Positions 17,648 to 26,206 of a stretch of 64,000 nt of DNA are shown here, one piece after another. The translations under genes and the position numbers were made by a program. The notes beneath the pieces were generated by a model, which did no database searches, was not told the DNA's origin, and saw only the letters and a program-made list of their open reading frames with translations. Within the stretch, counting starts at the first letter, position 1. Each line of letters opens with the position of its first letter. The stretch is from Albirhodobacter sp048262715 (GTDB taxonomy: Bacteria > Pseudomonadota > Alphaproteobacteria > Rhodobacterales > Rhodobacteraceae), in the NCBI GenBank assembly GCA_048262715.1, contig JBLXEV010000011.1, forward strand, positions 1-64,000. Reading direction: 5' to 3'.

Positions 17648-18102
17648 CCGAGGCTGCCCTTCACCATCGCACCCACCGCGCCGAAATCCATCTGGCCGGT
17701 GTATTTGCCTTTCAGCTCCGCCATCACGCGGCCCATGTCGCGCAGCGAGTTCGCGCCCGTCGCAGCCACAGCCGCCTCAACCGCCGCTTGCACTTCCGCC
17801 TCGGACAATTGGCGCGGCAGGAATTCCTCGATCACTTTGACCTCGGAGAGTTCCTTCTCCGCCAGCTCGAGCCGCCCGCCCTCTTCATAGGCCCGCGCGC
17901 TTTCTTGGCGTTGTTTCACCATCTTGCCCATGATCGCGAGCAATTCCGGATCACCGACAGAGGCATCATCCGCCCCCGACCGCAAAGCGATCTCACGATC
18001 CTTGATTGCCGCATTAATCAGCCGCAATGTTGACAACCGTTCCGCATCTTTCGAGCGCATCGCTTCTTTCAAAGCCGACGCGATCCGATCACGCAATTCC
18101 AT
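17644..18102 (-). CDS. GatB/YqeY domain protein
   Basis: The 152-residue protein is all-helical and matches the YqeY family along its full length: MELRDRIASALKEAMRSKD, TLRLINAAIKDREIA, VKQRQESARAYEEGGR and MGRVMAELKGKY. The family shares its fold with the tail of the GatB amidotransferase subunit and may act on tRNA-bound amino acids, but its role is not settled. I start it at the ATG at 18102, where GAGG lies upstream; a start at 18132 would add 10 residues. It is divergent from carA. Confidence 0.9.
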   Translation of the reverse strand: MELRDRIASALKEAMRSKDAERLSTLRLINAAIKDREIALRSGADDASVGDPELLAIMGKMVKQRQESARAYEEGGRLELAEKELSEVKVIEEFLPRQLSEAEVQAAVEAAVAATGANSLRDMGRVMAELKGKYTGQMDFGAVGAMVKGSLG

Positions 18103-18174
18103 ACCGTATCCCTCACGAGAATTAGAGCGCACACAATACCGAAATCCGGCGACTTCCGCAACGAAGCCAACGCA

Positions 18175-18203
18175 TTGAAATCATTGGATAACATAAACAA
18201 TAT
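18175..18203 (+). promoter_or_regulatory. Possible carA promoter
   Basis: TTGAAA at 18175-18180 and CAATAT at 18198-18203 are separated by 17 bases in an AT-rich patch upstream of carA. The -10 is imperfect, so this is a tentative sigma-70-type promoter. Confidence 0.4.
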
Positions 18204-18270
18204 TCTCCCCTTGACCCCACCCGCGCAGCCCCGTAGGTTCTGCCAGATTTTGCCCAAGGGGAGTCGCGCC

Positions 18271-19443
18271 ATGCCCGCAAGTCACACTGCATCCGAAAAA
18301 CCGACCGCCCTGATCGCTCTGGCCGACGGCCAGCTTTTCTATGGAAAAGGCTTCGGCGCCACCGGAGAGACGGTGGCGGAGCTCGTCTTCAACACCGCCA
18401 TGACCGGCTATCAGGAAATCATGACCGACCCCTCCTACGCGGGTCAAGTCGTCACCTTCACCTTCCCCCATATCGGCAACACCGGTGTGACGGATGAGGA
18501 TGAAGAAGGCGCCACCCCTGCCGCATCCGGTATGGTGGTGAAATGGGATCCGACGGAGCCGTCGAACTGGCGCGCGACCGGCGATCTGCACGAATGGCTC
18601 ATCAAAAACGGGCGCATTGGCGTTGGGGGGATCGACACCCGCCGCCTGACCCGCGCGATCCGCCAGCAAGGCGCACCGAATGTGGCGATTGCCTATAGCC
18701 CCGATGGCGTTTTCGATGTCGAAGGCCTCGTGAAGAAAGCCCGCGATTGGTCTGGCCTTCTGGGTCTTGATCTCGCGAAAGAGGTCACCTGCGCTCAAAG
18801 CTACCGCTGGGATGAAAAACTCTGGGCATGGCCGGATGGCTATACCAAACGCGAAGGCGCTGGGCTCAAGGTCGTCGCGGTCGATTTCGGCGCGAAACGC
18901 AATATCCTGCGCTGCCTTGCCTCGGCTGGCTGTGATGTCACCGTGCTTCCCGCTACTGCGACGGCAGAAGAGGTGCTCGCGCTCAATCCGGCGGGCGTGT
19001 TCCTCTCGAACGGCCCTGGCGATCCGGCGGCGACGGGCGCATATGCCGTGCCGATGATCAAAGGCGTTCTCGCGGCGGATATTCCGGTCTTCGGGATTTG
19101 CCTCGGCCACCAGATGCTCGCTCTGGCGCTCGGCGCGCAGACGATCAAAATGAACCATGGCCACCACGGCGCGAACCATCCGGTCAAAGATAACGAGACC
19201 GGAAAAGTCGAGATCACCTCGATGAACCATGGCTTCGCGGTCGATGCACAAACATTGCCGGCGGGCGTCAAAGAGACCCATGTCTCGCTGTTTGATGGCT
19301 CCAACTGCGGGATTCGCGTTGAGAACAAGCCGGTCTTCTCGGTGCAATACCACCCCGAGGCCTCACCCGGCCCGCAAGACAGCTATTACCTGTTCGAGCG
19401 CTTCGCCGAAGCGATGCGCGCACGGCAGCCTGAAAACGCCTAA
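18271..19443 (+). CDS. carA: Carbamoyl-phosphate synthase small subunit (glutaminase)
   Basis: This subunit hydrolyses glutamine and passes ammonia to CarB to make carbamoyl phosphate for arginine and pyrimidine synthesis. The 390-residue protein has the CarA N-terminal domain (FNTAMTGYQEIMTDPSYAGQ) and a class I glutamine amidotransferase domain with the nucleophile in FGICLGHQML and the His-Glu pair in QYHPEASPGP. The ATG at 18271 follows AAGGGGAG. carB is not within the window. A terminator follows directly. Confidence 0.97.
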   Translation: MPASHTASEKPTALIALADGQLFYGKGFGATGETVAELVFNTAMTGYQEIMTDPSYAGQVVTFTFPHIGNTGVTDEDEEGATPAASGMVVKWDPTEPSNWRATGDLHEWLIKNGRIGVGGIDTRRLTRAIRQQGAPNVAIAYSPDGVFDVEGLVKKARDWSGLLGLDLAKEVTCAQSYRWDEKLWAWPDGYTKREGAGLKVVAVDFGAKRNILRCLASAGCDVTVLPATATAEEVLALNPAGVFLSNGPGDPAATGAYAVPMIKGVLAADIPVFGICLGHQMLALALGAQTIKMNHGHHGANHPVKDNETGKVEITSMNHGFAVDAQTLPAGVKETHVSLFDGSNCGIRVENKPVFSVQYHPEASPGPQDSYYLFERFAEAMRARQPENA

Positions 19444-19470
19444 GCCGCGTATTTTAGTAAGATTTTGGAA

Positions 19471-19501
19471 GCCGCGCGGTAGGAATATCGCGCGGCTTTT
19501 G
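19471..19501 (+). terminator. Terminator of carA
   Basis: An 8-bp stem, GCCGCGCG and CGCGCGGC, has a 10-base loop and is followed by TTTTG. Confidence 0.82.
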
Positions 19502-19650
19502 CGTATCATGACAACTAATCTTGCGGCATGCCTAGGCCTCACGATAGCGCATCAACATGACTGACGACCCGAAATTCTTAACGGGTGATTAACCATTCAG
19601 ACCGATAGATTAACTGATTAACGGTTTCATCTTCGGTTCCATGGTCGATC

Positions 19651-21789
19651 ATGCTCATCCCCTTCCCCCAGCTCCTCAAAAGCAAAGCCATTGCCAAGCT
19701 GCGCGCTGCGGCAGGCGGGGCGGGATCCGCGCAAATCGGAGAGGACGATGGTATGGCTATGTCCGCGCCCGGGATTGAGGCCGACCTCAGAAAACGGCTC
19801 TTCGCGCGGGATCCGACCGCCCTGACGCGCCAGCAGATCAACGACTCCCTACCAGCACTATCGCCTTCGGAACGCGCACAGCAATCGCAACGGCCTGTTG
19901 CGGTGCCGACCCCGCCACGCGCCGATCCCACGCGCCCTCCACTCGGGAAACTCTTGCTTGAGGCAGGGGCCGTGGAGCAAGGCAACCTCGTCAAAGCGCT
20001 GACACTCCGTGAGCGGCAGGATGTTCGTCTGGGCGATATTTTGCTTGCGCACGGCTGGGTGCAGGAGGACGATTTAATGGCGGCGCTGGCGCGGCAATGG
20101 CGGGCAGCCGTGATCGACCTGAGTGCCGCGCCGCCCGATCCGCGCCTGATCGACAAAATCGGCGCAGAGCTCTGCCTCGCCCGAACGATGGTGCCTTGGG
20201 CACGGATCGGTGGCACAGTCATAATCGCCACTGCCCGCCCCGAGGAGTATCGCGCGCTCAAAGATGCGCTGCCGGTTGAACTGGGCCCCTATGCGATGGT
20301 ACTCGCGCCAGAGCGCGCGATCCATGCGAGCCTGCTTGCTCGCCGCCAAACCTCGTTGATCCGCAAAGCTGAAACCCGCGTAAAGCCTTCTGAAAGCTGT
20401 CGCACCCGCGACGAAGGCCGTCTCTCGCGGATCATGGCCGCATTGGTCCTCATCATCGGCTTCAGCCTCCTGCTCGCGCCGGTATTTATGCTGGCGGCAT
20501 TGGTGACATGGATGATTGTGTCAATGTTCGCCTGCACCGCACTCAAAATCGCGGCTTTCGCCACCCATGCGCTGCACCCCGATCCGCCGCAGGAGGAGGC
20601 ACCGATGATCCGGCTGCCGATTGTGTCGATCATGGTGCCCTTGTTCAATGAACGCGATATCGCCTCGAAGCTTTTGGTCCGCCTTGCGCGGCTCTCCTAT
20701 CCGCGCGAGTTGCTTGATATCTTGATCGTCGTCGAGCAAAGCGACGCCGTGACGATCGAGACCCTCAGTCAGACCGATCTGCCACGTTGGATTCGCGTCG
20801 TCAAAGTGCCGAGCGGGCCGATCCAAACCAAACCACGGGCGCTGAATTACGCGCTGAACTTCTGCAGAGGCTCGGTGGTGGGTATCTATGACGCAGAGGA
20901 CGCGCCCGATCCGGATCAAATCCATGCCATCGTGCGCCGTTTTGCCCAACGCGGGCCGGATTTGGCCTGTGTTCAGGGCATTCTTGATTATTACAACCCG
21001 CGCACCAACTGGCTCGCGCGGTGCTTCACCATCGAATACGCAAGCTGGTTCCGCGCGATGCTGCCAGGGGTGGCGAAGATGGGACTAGTGGTGCCTTTAG
21101 GCGGCACGACCCTGTTCTTTCGCCGTGAAGCCATCGAGCATCTCGGCGGCTGGGATGCGCACAATGTGACCGAGGATGCCGATCTCGGCGTGCGGCTGGC
21201 GCGCTACGGATACCACACGGAGATGGTGAACACCGTCACCTATGAAGAGGCCAACTGCCGCGGCATGCCATGGATCAAGCAGCGCTCGCGATGGCTGAAG
21301 GGCTATGCGATCGCATGGGGGGTGCATATGCGCGATCCGGTCGCACTCTGGCACGATCTGGGCGCATGGCGCTGGTTCGGATTTCAGGTGCAATTTTTCG
21401 GGACGCTCAGCCAGTATCTGCTAATCCCGCTGCTCTGGAGCTTCTGGGTCATCCCGTTCGGGATCTGGCATCCGGTGGCCGCCTATCTCTCCCACGGATG
21501 GATGATCGCGATGGGGTCGAGCTTCGTTCTGGTGGAGACGGTGAACTTATGTATCGCGCTTTGGGCCGTGCGCGCGCCAGAACATCGGCATTTGATGCCG
21601 TGGACTTTCACCCTGAATATGTATTTCCCGCTTGGCGCGGTGGCGGGGTGGAAGGCGATCTATGAGGCAATCGTCGCGCCCTATTACTGGCACAAAACGA
21701 TGCACGGGGTGTTTGACGCCCAGATCGCGGTCACGCCTGCACATCATGCACAGCCTGCGATTGCCCCAACGGGTGAAGCCAGTTCGTAA
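19651..21789 (+). CDS. Family 2 glycosyltransferase with N-terminal MshEN-type (c-di-GMP-binding) domain
   Basis: The 712-residue protein joins three parts. Residues 97-235 form an MshEN/T2SSE-N domain with two tandem copies of the c-di-GMP motif, LGKLLLEAGAVEQGNLVKAL and RLGDILLAHGWVQEDDLMAA. Residues 262-295 are two membrane segments. Residues 322-700 are a processive family 2 transferase with VPLFNERD, DAED (414-417), TED (508-510) and QRSRW (544-548), plus C-terminal membrane segments. This is the domain set of NfrB-like polysaccharide synthases, here with the sensor first. It likely extends a surface glycan when c-di-GMP is high. A second ATG at 19753 has a much better ribosome site (GGAGAGG) and may be the true start. 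No other glycan genes adjoin it. Confidence 0.82.
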   Translation: MLIPFPQLLKSKAIAKLRAAAGGAGSAQIGEDDGMAMSAPGIEADLRKRLFARDPTALTRQQINDSLPALSPSERAQQSQRPVAVPTPPRADPTRPPLGKLLLEAGAVEQGNLVKALTLRERQDVRLGDILLAHGWVQEDDLMAALARQWRAAVIDLSAAPPDPRLIDKIGAELCLARTMVPWARIGGTVIIATARPEEYRALKDALPVELGPYAMVLAPERAIHASLLARRQTSLIRKAETRVKPSESCRTRDEGRLSRIMAALVLIIGFSLLLAPVFMLAALVTWMIVSMFACTALKIAAFATHALHPDPPQEEAPMIRLPIVSIMVPLFNERDIASKLLVRLARLSYPRELLDILIVVEQSDAVTIETLSQTDLPRWIRVVKVPSGPIQTKPRALNYALNFCRGSVVGIYDAEDAPDPDQIHAIVRRFAQRGPDLACVQGILDYYNPRTNWLARCFTIEYASWFRAMLPGVAKMGLVVPLGGTTLFFRREAIEHLGGWDAHNVTEDADLGVRLARYGYHTEMVNTVTYEEANCRGMPWIKQRSRWLKGYAIAWGVHMRDPVALWHDLGAWRWFGFQVQFFGTLSQYLLIPLLWSFWVIPFGIWHPVAAYLSHGWMIAMGSSFVLVETVNLCIALWAVRAPEHRHLMPWTFTLNMYFPLGAVAGWKAIYEAIVAPYYWHKTMHGVFDAQIAVTPAHHAQPAIAPTGEASS

Positions 21790-21851
21790 ACAGCGGCTCT
21801 TGCCCCCGAGGAGCGCGCGCCCCCCCACCTCGTCACATCTGCACGGCATGT

Positions 21852-22499
21852 CTATCCGTTTCCGAATTCGGCCCGCCGATCGCTCTCCGCATCCAGCTTC
21901 AAACGGGTCTCGAACGCTTTCGAAATATGCGCCCGCAGCGCCGTTTGCGCGCCATCGCCATCGCCTGCGCCGATCGCATCGACAATCGCCTTATGCTCTG
22001 CGAGGGCCGTCTCCCCCCGCCCTTCTGCCGCCAGCGAGGTCGAGGCGAGAAGCGCCATCGAGCGGTGGACCAGATCAAGCTGCTGCACGAGGTAGCGGTT
22101 GTGCGACGCGAGGTGGATCTGTTTGTGGAAGCGACGGTTCGCGCGGCTGAGCGCTTGGGGATTGCCGATATGAGCGCGATCTTCCACCACCATATCGCGC
22201 AGCACCTTCACCTCTTCCGGCGTCGCGTGACGCGCGGCGAGTTTTGCGGCCAGCCCTTCCAGCTCGGCGCGCACCACGTATAGCTCGGCCAATTGGTTGT
22301 GATCCAGAGAGGCCACGATCAAGGAGCGCCCGTCGCGCGCCAGCATGGATTGCGTCTCCAACCGTTGCAGCGCCTCGCGCACCGGCGTGCGCGATACCCC
22401 GAAACGATCCGCCAGCTCCGATTCGACCAAACGATCCCCCGGCCGGTAGACCCCGCCGTCAATCGCTTCGAGGATCAACGTATAGGCATCTTTCTGCAT
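21852..22499 (-). CDS. GntR family transcriptional regulator, FCD subfamily
   Basis: The 215-residue protein has a winged helix-turn-helix (YRPGDRLVESELADRFGVSRTPVREALQRLE, residues 19-48) and an all-helical FCD ligand domain. The latter has metal-binding His residues in RANRRFHKQIHLASHN and LAEHKAIVDAI. FadR/FCD regulators respond to organic acids or sugars. No metabolic gene adjoins it in the same direction, so its target is not evident. Confidence 0.9.
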   Translation of the reverse strand: MQKDAYTLILEAIDGGVYRPGDRLVESELADRFGVSRTPVREALQRLETQSMLARDGRSLIVASLDHNQLAELYVVRAELEGLAAKLAARHATPEEVKVLRDMVVEDRAHIGNPQALSRANRRFHKQIHLASHNRYLVQQLDLVHRSMALLASTSLAAEGRGETALAEHKAIVDAIGAGDGDGAQTALRAHISKAFETRLKLDAESDRRAEFGNG

Positions 22500-22652
22500 C
22501 CGTCGGCCACTCCATTGATTGCGCGCGAAAATTCGTGCCGAACCCTACGCGGGAGCGCAGGGACAAATCAATAGCCGCTAGACGCCGCACTGTCGCCGCG
22601 CTGCTCGCGAAAGGCCTTGGCCTCACCGCGTCCTGCGCCTAGTGTCCGCGCC

Positions 22653-23306
22653 ATGCGTGATAGTTTTTCCCATGTGAGCGACTGGGTCTTTGACCTTGAT
22701 AACACGCTCTACCCGCCCTCGGACCGTCTGTTTGATCAGATTGCCGTCAAGATGACAGATTACGTGATGCGCACGCTCAATGTCGCGCAGCGTGAGGCGG
22801 ACCATCTGCGCGATCAATATTGGTCGCTCTATGGCACGACACTCGCAGGGTTGATGCACGAACATAGCATCGATCCTGTCCCGTTCCTGCAGGAGGTGCA
22901 TGAGATATCCCTGGATCATATGAGCGCAGACCCCGCACTCGCCAGTGCAATTCGCAATCTGCCGGGCCGGAAGATCGTCTACACAAACGGCACGGCGCCC
23001 TACGCTCAACGCGTTTTGGAAGCGCGCGGGATGGTTGGGCTGTTCGACCAGATCTACGGCGTAGAGGATGCGAATTTCCAGCCCAAGCCGAATGAGGAAG
23101 CCTACCGGATGATCTTCGCCAAAGCGGGGCTCGACCCGAGCCGCGCAGCGATGTTCGAAGATGATCCCCGCAATCTGCGCGCGCCCCATGCAATGGGATT
23201 GCAAACGGTTCTGGTGACACCAGACGCGCCGATCCAGACTCCTCATGCCGCCTATATCCACTACCAGACGCATGATCTGGCGGAGTTCCTCACCCAGATC
23301 ATCTGA
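22653..23306 (+). CDS. HAD-superfamily hydrolase, pyrimidine 5'-nucleotidase type
   Basis: The 217-residue HAD protein carries the nucleophile motif DLDNTLYPP near residue 13, a helical cap, KIVYTNGT as motif II, a Lys in QPKPNEEAY and FEDDPRNL as motif IV. The DNTLYP form and the cap resemble SDT1/pyrimidine 5'-nucleotidases. I start it at the ATG at 22653; the longer frame from 22617 adds residues without family character. The exact substrate is not known. Confidence 0.85.
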   Translation: MRDSFSHVSDWVFDLDNTLYPPSDRLFDQIAVKMTDYVMRTLNVAQREADHLRDQYWSLYGTTLAGLMHEHSIDPVPFLQEVHEISLDHMSADPALASAIRNLPGRKIVYTNGTAPYAQRVLEARGMVGLFDQIYGVEDANFQPKPNEEAYRMIFAKAGLDPSRAAMFEDDPRNLRAPHAMGLQTVLVTPDAPIQTPHAAYIHYQTHDLAEFLTQII

Positions 23307-23467
23307 TGATCAGGCCGCGCGCGGGCGGTGATGCGGTGACGGGTTCGGCGCCCGCGCCCTGCGACATTCTGCCCTGCGCCAACGTGCCACGCGGCAGTAT
23401 GACACTTTGCCCGACAGCCCCTGATTGCCTAGATCAGCGCCACGGGAGTTTGTTTCGGGAGACCAGA

Positions 23468-23713
23468 ATGACTATGACCACATCCTATATCGAGGGCGCA
23501 GCCCTCGCGACTTCGCAGCCCCATGCAGAGACCAAGCACGACACCCACGCGCCCGACAATCACGCGATGATCGTTAGCCTCGTCTTCCTCGGCTGGGTCA
23601 CAGCCCTTGTGGCCGCCTTCGCGGCCTTCGGCCTCGGCGGGTTCATCACGGTCGCGACCATCACCGCATGGGCCGTGCTCGCGCTTATCGTCGTCATGAC
23701 GGCAGGCGGCTAA
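23468..23713 (+). CDS. Small membrane protein of unknown function
   Basis: The 81-residue protein has a His-rich soluble N-terminus (HAETKHDTHAPDNHA) and two hydrophobic segments (IVSLVFLGWVTALVAAFAAFG and FITVATITAWAVLALIVVM). The ATG at 23468 follows GGGAG, the best ribosome site in the region; the frame is open further upstream to 23306 but without one. I do not recognise a family. It lies between the HAD gene and the UbiH-type gene, with no sign of co-transcription beyond orientation. Confidence 0.6.
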   Translation: MTMTTSYIEGAALATSQPHAETKHDTHAPDNHAMIVSLVFLGWVTALVAAFAAFGLGGFITVATITAWAVLALIVVMTAGG

Positions 23714-23794
23714 ACCGCCCGCGACTTGTATCACGACGGCGCAGACTTGGCGCTGCGCTCTCGCCGCGCTAGATTGCGCCCAAAGGAGCCCAGC

Positions 23795-25069
23795 ATGACA
23801 GTTGATCGCGGCCCGTCAGAGATGACAGCGCACACCACCCCGCCCCAAGGCCCTGCCCCGCACCGCGCTGATATCGTCATATCGGGGGGTGGGGTTGCAG
23901 GCTTGGCGGCAGCGGCTGCCTTCGGCACAGCGGGCTTTTCGGTGATCTGTATCGAGCCAGACGCCCCCGCCACGACCGAGGCCGATCCCCGCGCCGATCT
24001 GCGCAGCACGGCGTTTTTGCAAGCCTCGATTCCAGTGCTGGAGCGCGCCGGCCTCTGGGCGCGCCTCTCGCAATTTGCGACGCCTTTGCAAGTGATGCGG
24101 ATCGTCGATGCGGGCGGCGAGAGGGCCGATGAGGCGCGGCTCACCCGCGAATTTGACGCGGCCGACCTCTCGGATCAGCCCTTTGGCTGGAACCTCCCCA
24201 ACTGGCTGTTGCGCCGCGAGATGGTGGCGCGACTGGCCGAGTTGCCGAATGTGGATTTCCGCGCGGGCGTTTCGACCACAAAGTTGTTTACCCGCGAGGC
24301 CGAGGCACGCGTGACCCTCTCGGACGGGGCGCAGATCATCACCAAGCTGGTGATCGCTGCCGATGGCCGCAATTCGCCGATGCGCGAGGCTGCGGGCATC
24401 TCTGTCAGCCGCACCGATTACGGCCAAAAGGCGCTGGCCTTCGCCGTCACCCACGATCTGCCACATGAGAATATCTCGACCGAGATCCACCGCTCGGGCG
24501 GGCCCTTCACCTTCGTCCCGCTGCCGGATCGCCCGCAAGAAGATGGCAGCGTCAAACCCGCCTCTGCCGTGGTCTGGATGGAGCGCGCCGCCGAAGCGGA
24601 CCGCCTTGCGGCCCTCCCCGTAGCCGAGTTCGAGGCCGCGATGCAGAGCCGCTCGACGGGGATTCTGGGGCAGCTCAGGCTGGAAACCCGCCGCTCGCTC
24701 TGGCCGATGGTCACCCAGCTTGCCGAACGGTTCAACGGTCAGCGCGTCGCACTGATGGCCGAGGCCGCGCATGTGATCCCACCGATTGGCGCGCAGGGGC
24801 TGAATATGTCTCTCGCGGATCTGGGATGCCTTCTGGATCTTGCAACCGCCCGCCCCGAGGCTTTGGGCGATGCGCAGATGCTGGAGAGCTATCACCGCAA
24901 GCGCTGGTTTGAGGTCCGCGCCCGCGAATTCGGGATCGATCTTCTGAACCGAGCCTCGATGATGGAGGCCCGCCCGCTGCGCGATCTGCGCGCGGGGGTG
25001 CTGGGCGCGATGTACGGGATCAAAGCTGTGCGCAAGACGCTGATGCGGGCGGGGATTGGCGTGCGCTGA
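23795..25069 (+). CDS. UbiH/UbiF/COQ6-type FAD-dependent monooxygenase
   Basis: The 424-residue flavoprotein has the FAD-binding ISGGGVAGLAAAAAF near residue 30, an LIAADGRNSP-like DG motif (VIAADGRNSPMREAAG), and the second FAD motif ALMAEAAHVIPPIGAQGLNM near residues 320-340. These identify the ubiquinone-ring hydroxylase family, so it probably adds a hydroxyl group during ubiquinone synthesis. Which ring position is used cannot be told. The ATG at 23795 follows AAAGGAG. A hairpin follows the gene. Confidence 0.88.
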   Translation: MTVDRGPSEMTAHTTPPQGPAPHRADIVISGGGVAGLAAAAAFGTAGFSVICIEPDAPATTEADPRADLRSTAFLQASIPVLERAGLWARLSQFATPLQVMRIVDAGGERADEARLTREFDAADLSDQPFGWNLPNWLLRREMVARLAELPNVDFRAGVSTTKLFTREAEARVTLSDGAQIITKLVIAADGRNSPMREAAGISVSRTDYGQKALAFAVTHDLPHENISTEIHRSGGPFTFVPLPDRPQEDGSVKPASAVVWMERAAEADRLAALPVAEFEAAMQSRSTGILGQLRLETRRSLWPMVTQLAERFNGQRVALMAEAAHVIPPIGAQGLNMSLADLGCLLDLATARPEALGDAQMLESYHRKRWFEVRAREFGIDLLNRASMMEARPLRDLRAGVLGAMYGIKAVRKTLMRAGIGVR

Positions 25070-25104
25070 AGACGACGGATTCGGGGTATCCCCAAGCCCA
25101 TCGA

Positions 25105-25142
25105 CTGGGGGTTTCACACCCCCAGACCCCCGTGGGATATTT
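25105..25142 (+). terminator. Hairpin after the UbiH-type gene with adjoining GGGATATTT motif (copy D)
   Basis: The stem CTGGGGGT/ACCCCCAG (25105-25125) has loop TTCAC. It is followed by GTGGGATATTT at 25132-25142, the core motif of the intergenic repeat family. It lies between convergent genes and lacks a classic T run. Confidence 0.55.
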
Positions 25143-25158
25143 ATGCTCTGTGGAAACC

Positions 25159-25626
25159 TTAGAGCGGGCCTGGGCGGCGCTCCTCGGACAAGAGCACATT
25201 GGCCTCGACATCGCCCACACCGGGCAATGTCATGATCCGGCGGCGCAGCACGCGTTCAAAATCGGAAATGTCGCGGGCCGTCACGCGAAGGCGGTAATCG
25301 AAGAGCCCCAATACGTGCTGCACCACCTGCACCTCAGGGATTGCCGTCACCGCGCGCTCGAAATCTTCCAAGCTCACACGGCCTTTGGTGGCAAGCTTGA
25401 TCCCGAGAAACACCGTAACCCCGAAGCCCAACGCGCCCGCATCCACGACGACCCGTCGCCCCGAAATCGCCCCTGAATCGTGGAGCGCCTTGATCCGCCG
25501 CCACGCCGCGGGCTGCGACAGCCCCAGATCGCGGCCAATCGCCCCCGCAGAGCGCGTCGCATCCTCCTGCAACAGCCGCAGGATCTTGGCATCCACCGCG
25601 TCGAGCTTCGCAATTTCGCCCTTCAT
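25159..25626 (-). CDS. Lrp/AsnC family transcriptional regulator
   Basis: The 155-residue protein has a helix-turn-helix (KILRLLQEDATRSAGAIGRDLGLSQPAAWRRIKAL, residues 14-48) and a RAM/ligand domain (VVQHVLGLFDYRLRVTARDISDFERVL). It overlaps the preceding Lrp gene by four bases (ATGA), so the two are made from one message. Lrp proteins form dimers and octamers that sense amino acids; a pair may form mixed assemblies. The divergent ilvC gene is the likely target. Confidence 0.93.
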   Translation of the reverse strand: MKGEIAKLDAVDAKILRLLQEDATRSAGAIGRDLGLSQPAAWRRIKALHDSGAISGRRVVVDAGALGFGVTVFLGIKLATKGRVSLEDFERAVTAIPEVQVVQHVLGLFDYRLRVTARDISDFERVLRRRIMTLPGVGDVEANVLLSEERRPGPL

Positions 25627-26081
25627 AGCGGTAAATCCGTCGAGTTTTTAATGGTGGAGACCAGCATCAGCGCCTCGGTATCATTGATATGCGGCAGCGT
25701 TAGAATCCGGCGGCGGTAGATCTCCTGATAATGTGCCATATCCCGTGCAACGATGTTGAGGCGCAGATCGGTCCGCCCCAAGAACGTCTGAATTTCAATG
25801 ACTTCCGGAACATCGCGCGCCGCCTCGATAAATTCATCGAACGCGCGGGGGTTGGTTTTATCGAGCGAGAACCGCAGCGAGACCTCGACCTCGAAGCCGA
25901 GCTTGCCCCAATCAAGCACCATCTCCTCGCCTTTCAGGATCCCGCGCTCTTTCAGCCGCTCGATCCGCCGCCAACAGGTGGCCGCCGTCACCCCCGCACG
26001 ATCCGCGAGATCTGCCGTTGGCAGGCCAGGGGCTGCCATCATCTGCCTCAAGATCCGCCTGTCCGTATCGTCGATAAGCAT
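25623..26081 (-). CDS. Lrp/AsnC family transcriptional regulator
   Basis: The 152-residue protein is a second Lrp/AsnC member, with HTH residues DRRILRQMMAAPGLPTADLADRAGVTAATCWRRIERL and a RAM domain (EIQTFLGRTDLRLNIVARDMAHYQEIY). It is first in the two-gene unit and starts 125 bases from ilvC, which is transcribed away from it. Two short palindromes 22 bases apart lie in that gap and may be its operators. Confidence 0.93.
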   Translation of the reverse strand: MLIDDTDRRILRQMMAAPGLPTADLADRAGVTAATCWRRIERLKERGILKGEEMVLDWGKLGFEVEVSLRFSLDKTNPRAFDEFIEAARDVPEVIEIQTFLGRTDLRLNIVARDMAHYQEIYRRRILTLPHINDTEALMLVSTIKNSTDLPL

Positions 26082-26107
26082 GATTTATCCGTATATTTAA
26101 TTTTGAT

Positions 26108-26119
26108 GAATAGATATTC
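26108..26119. promoter_or_regulatory. Palindrome GAATA-GA-TATTC, possible Lrp operator
   Basis: Perfect 5-bp arms flank a 2-base centre in the AT-rich gap between the Lrp genes and ilvC. Its spacing of 22 bases from the next palindrome equals about two helical turns, which suits a multimeric Lrp protein. Confidence 0.5.
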
Positions 26120-26129
26120 ACATAACCTA

Positions 26130-26141
26130 CGATAAATATCG
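26130..26141. promoter_or_regulatory. Palindrome CGATA-AA-TATCG, possible Lrp operator
   Basis: This is a second palindrome of the same design (5-bp arms, 2-base centre), 22 bases downstream of the first and 66 bases before the ilvC start. Confidence 0.5.
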
Positions 26142-26206
26142 AAGATTGCATAACATATTCAGCCAAACCACGATAGGGTGCCGCCATCAACCAATGGAGG
26201 ACCGCC

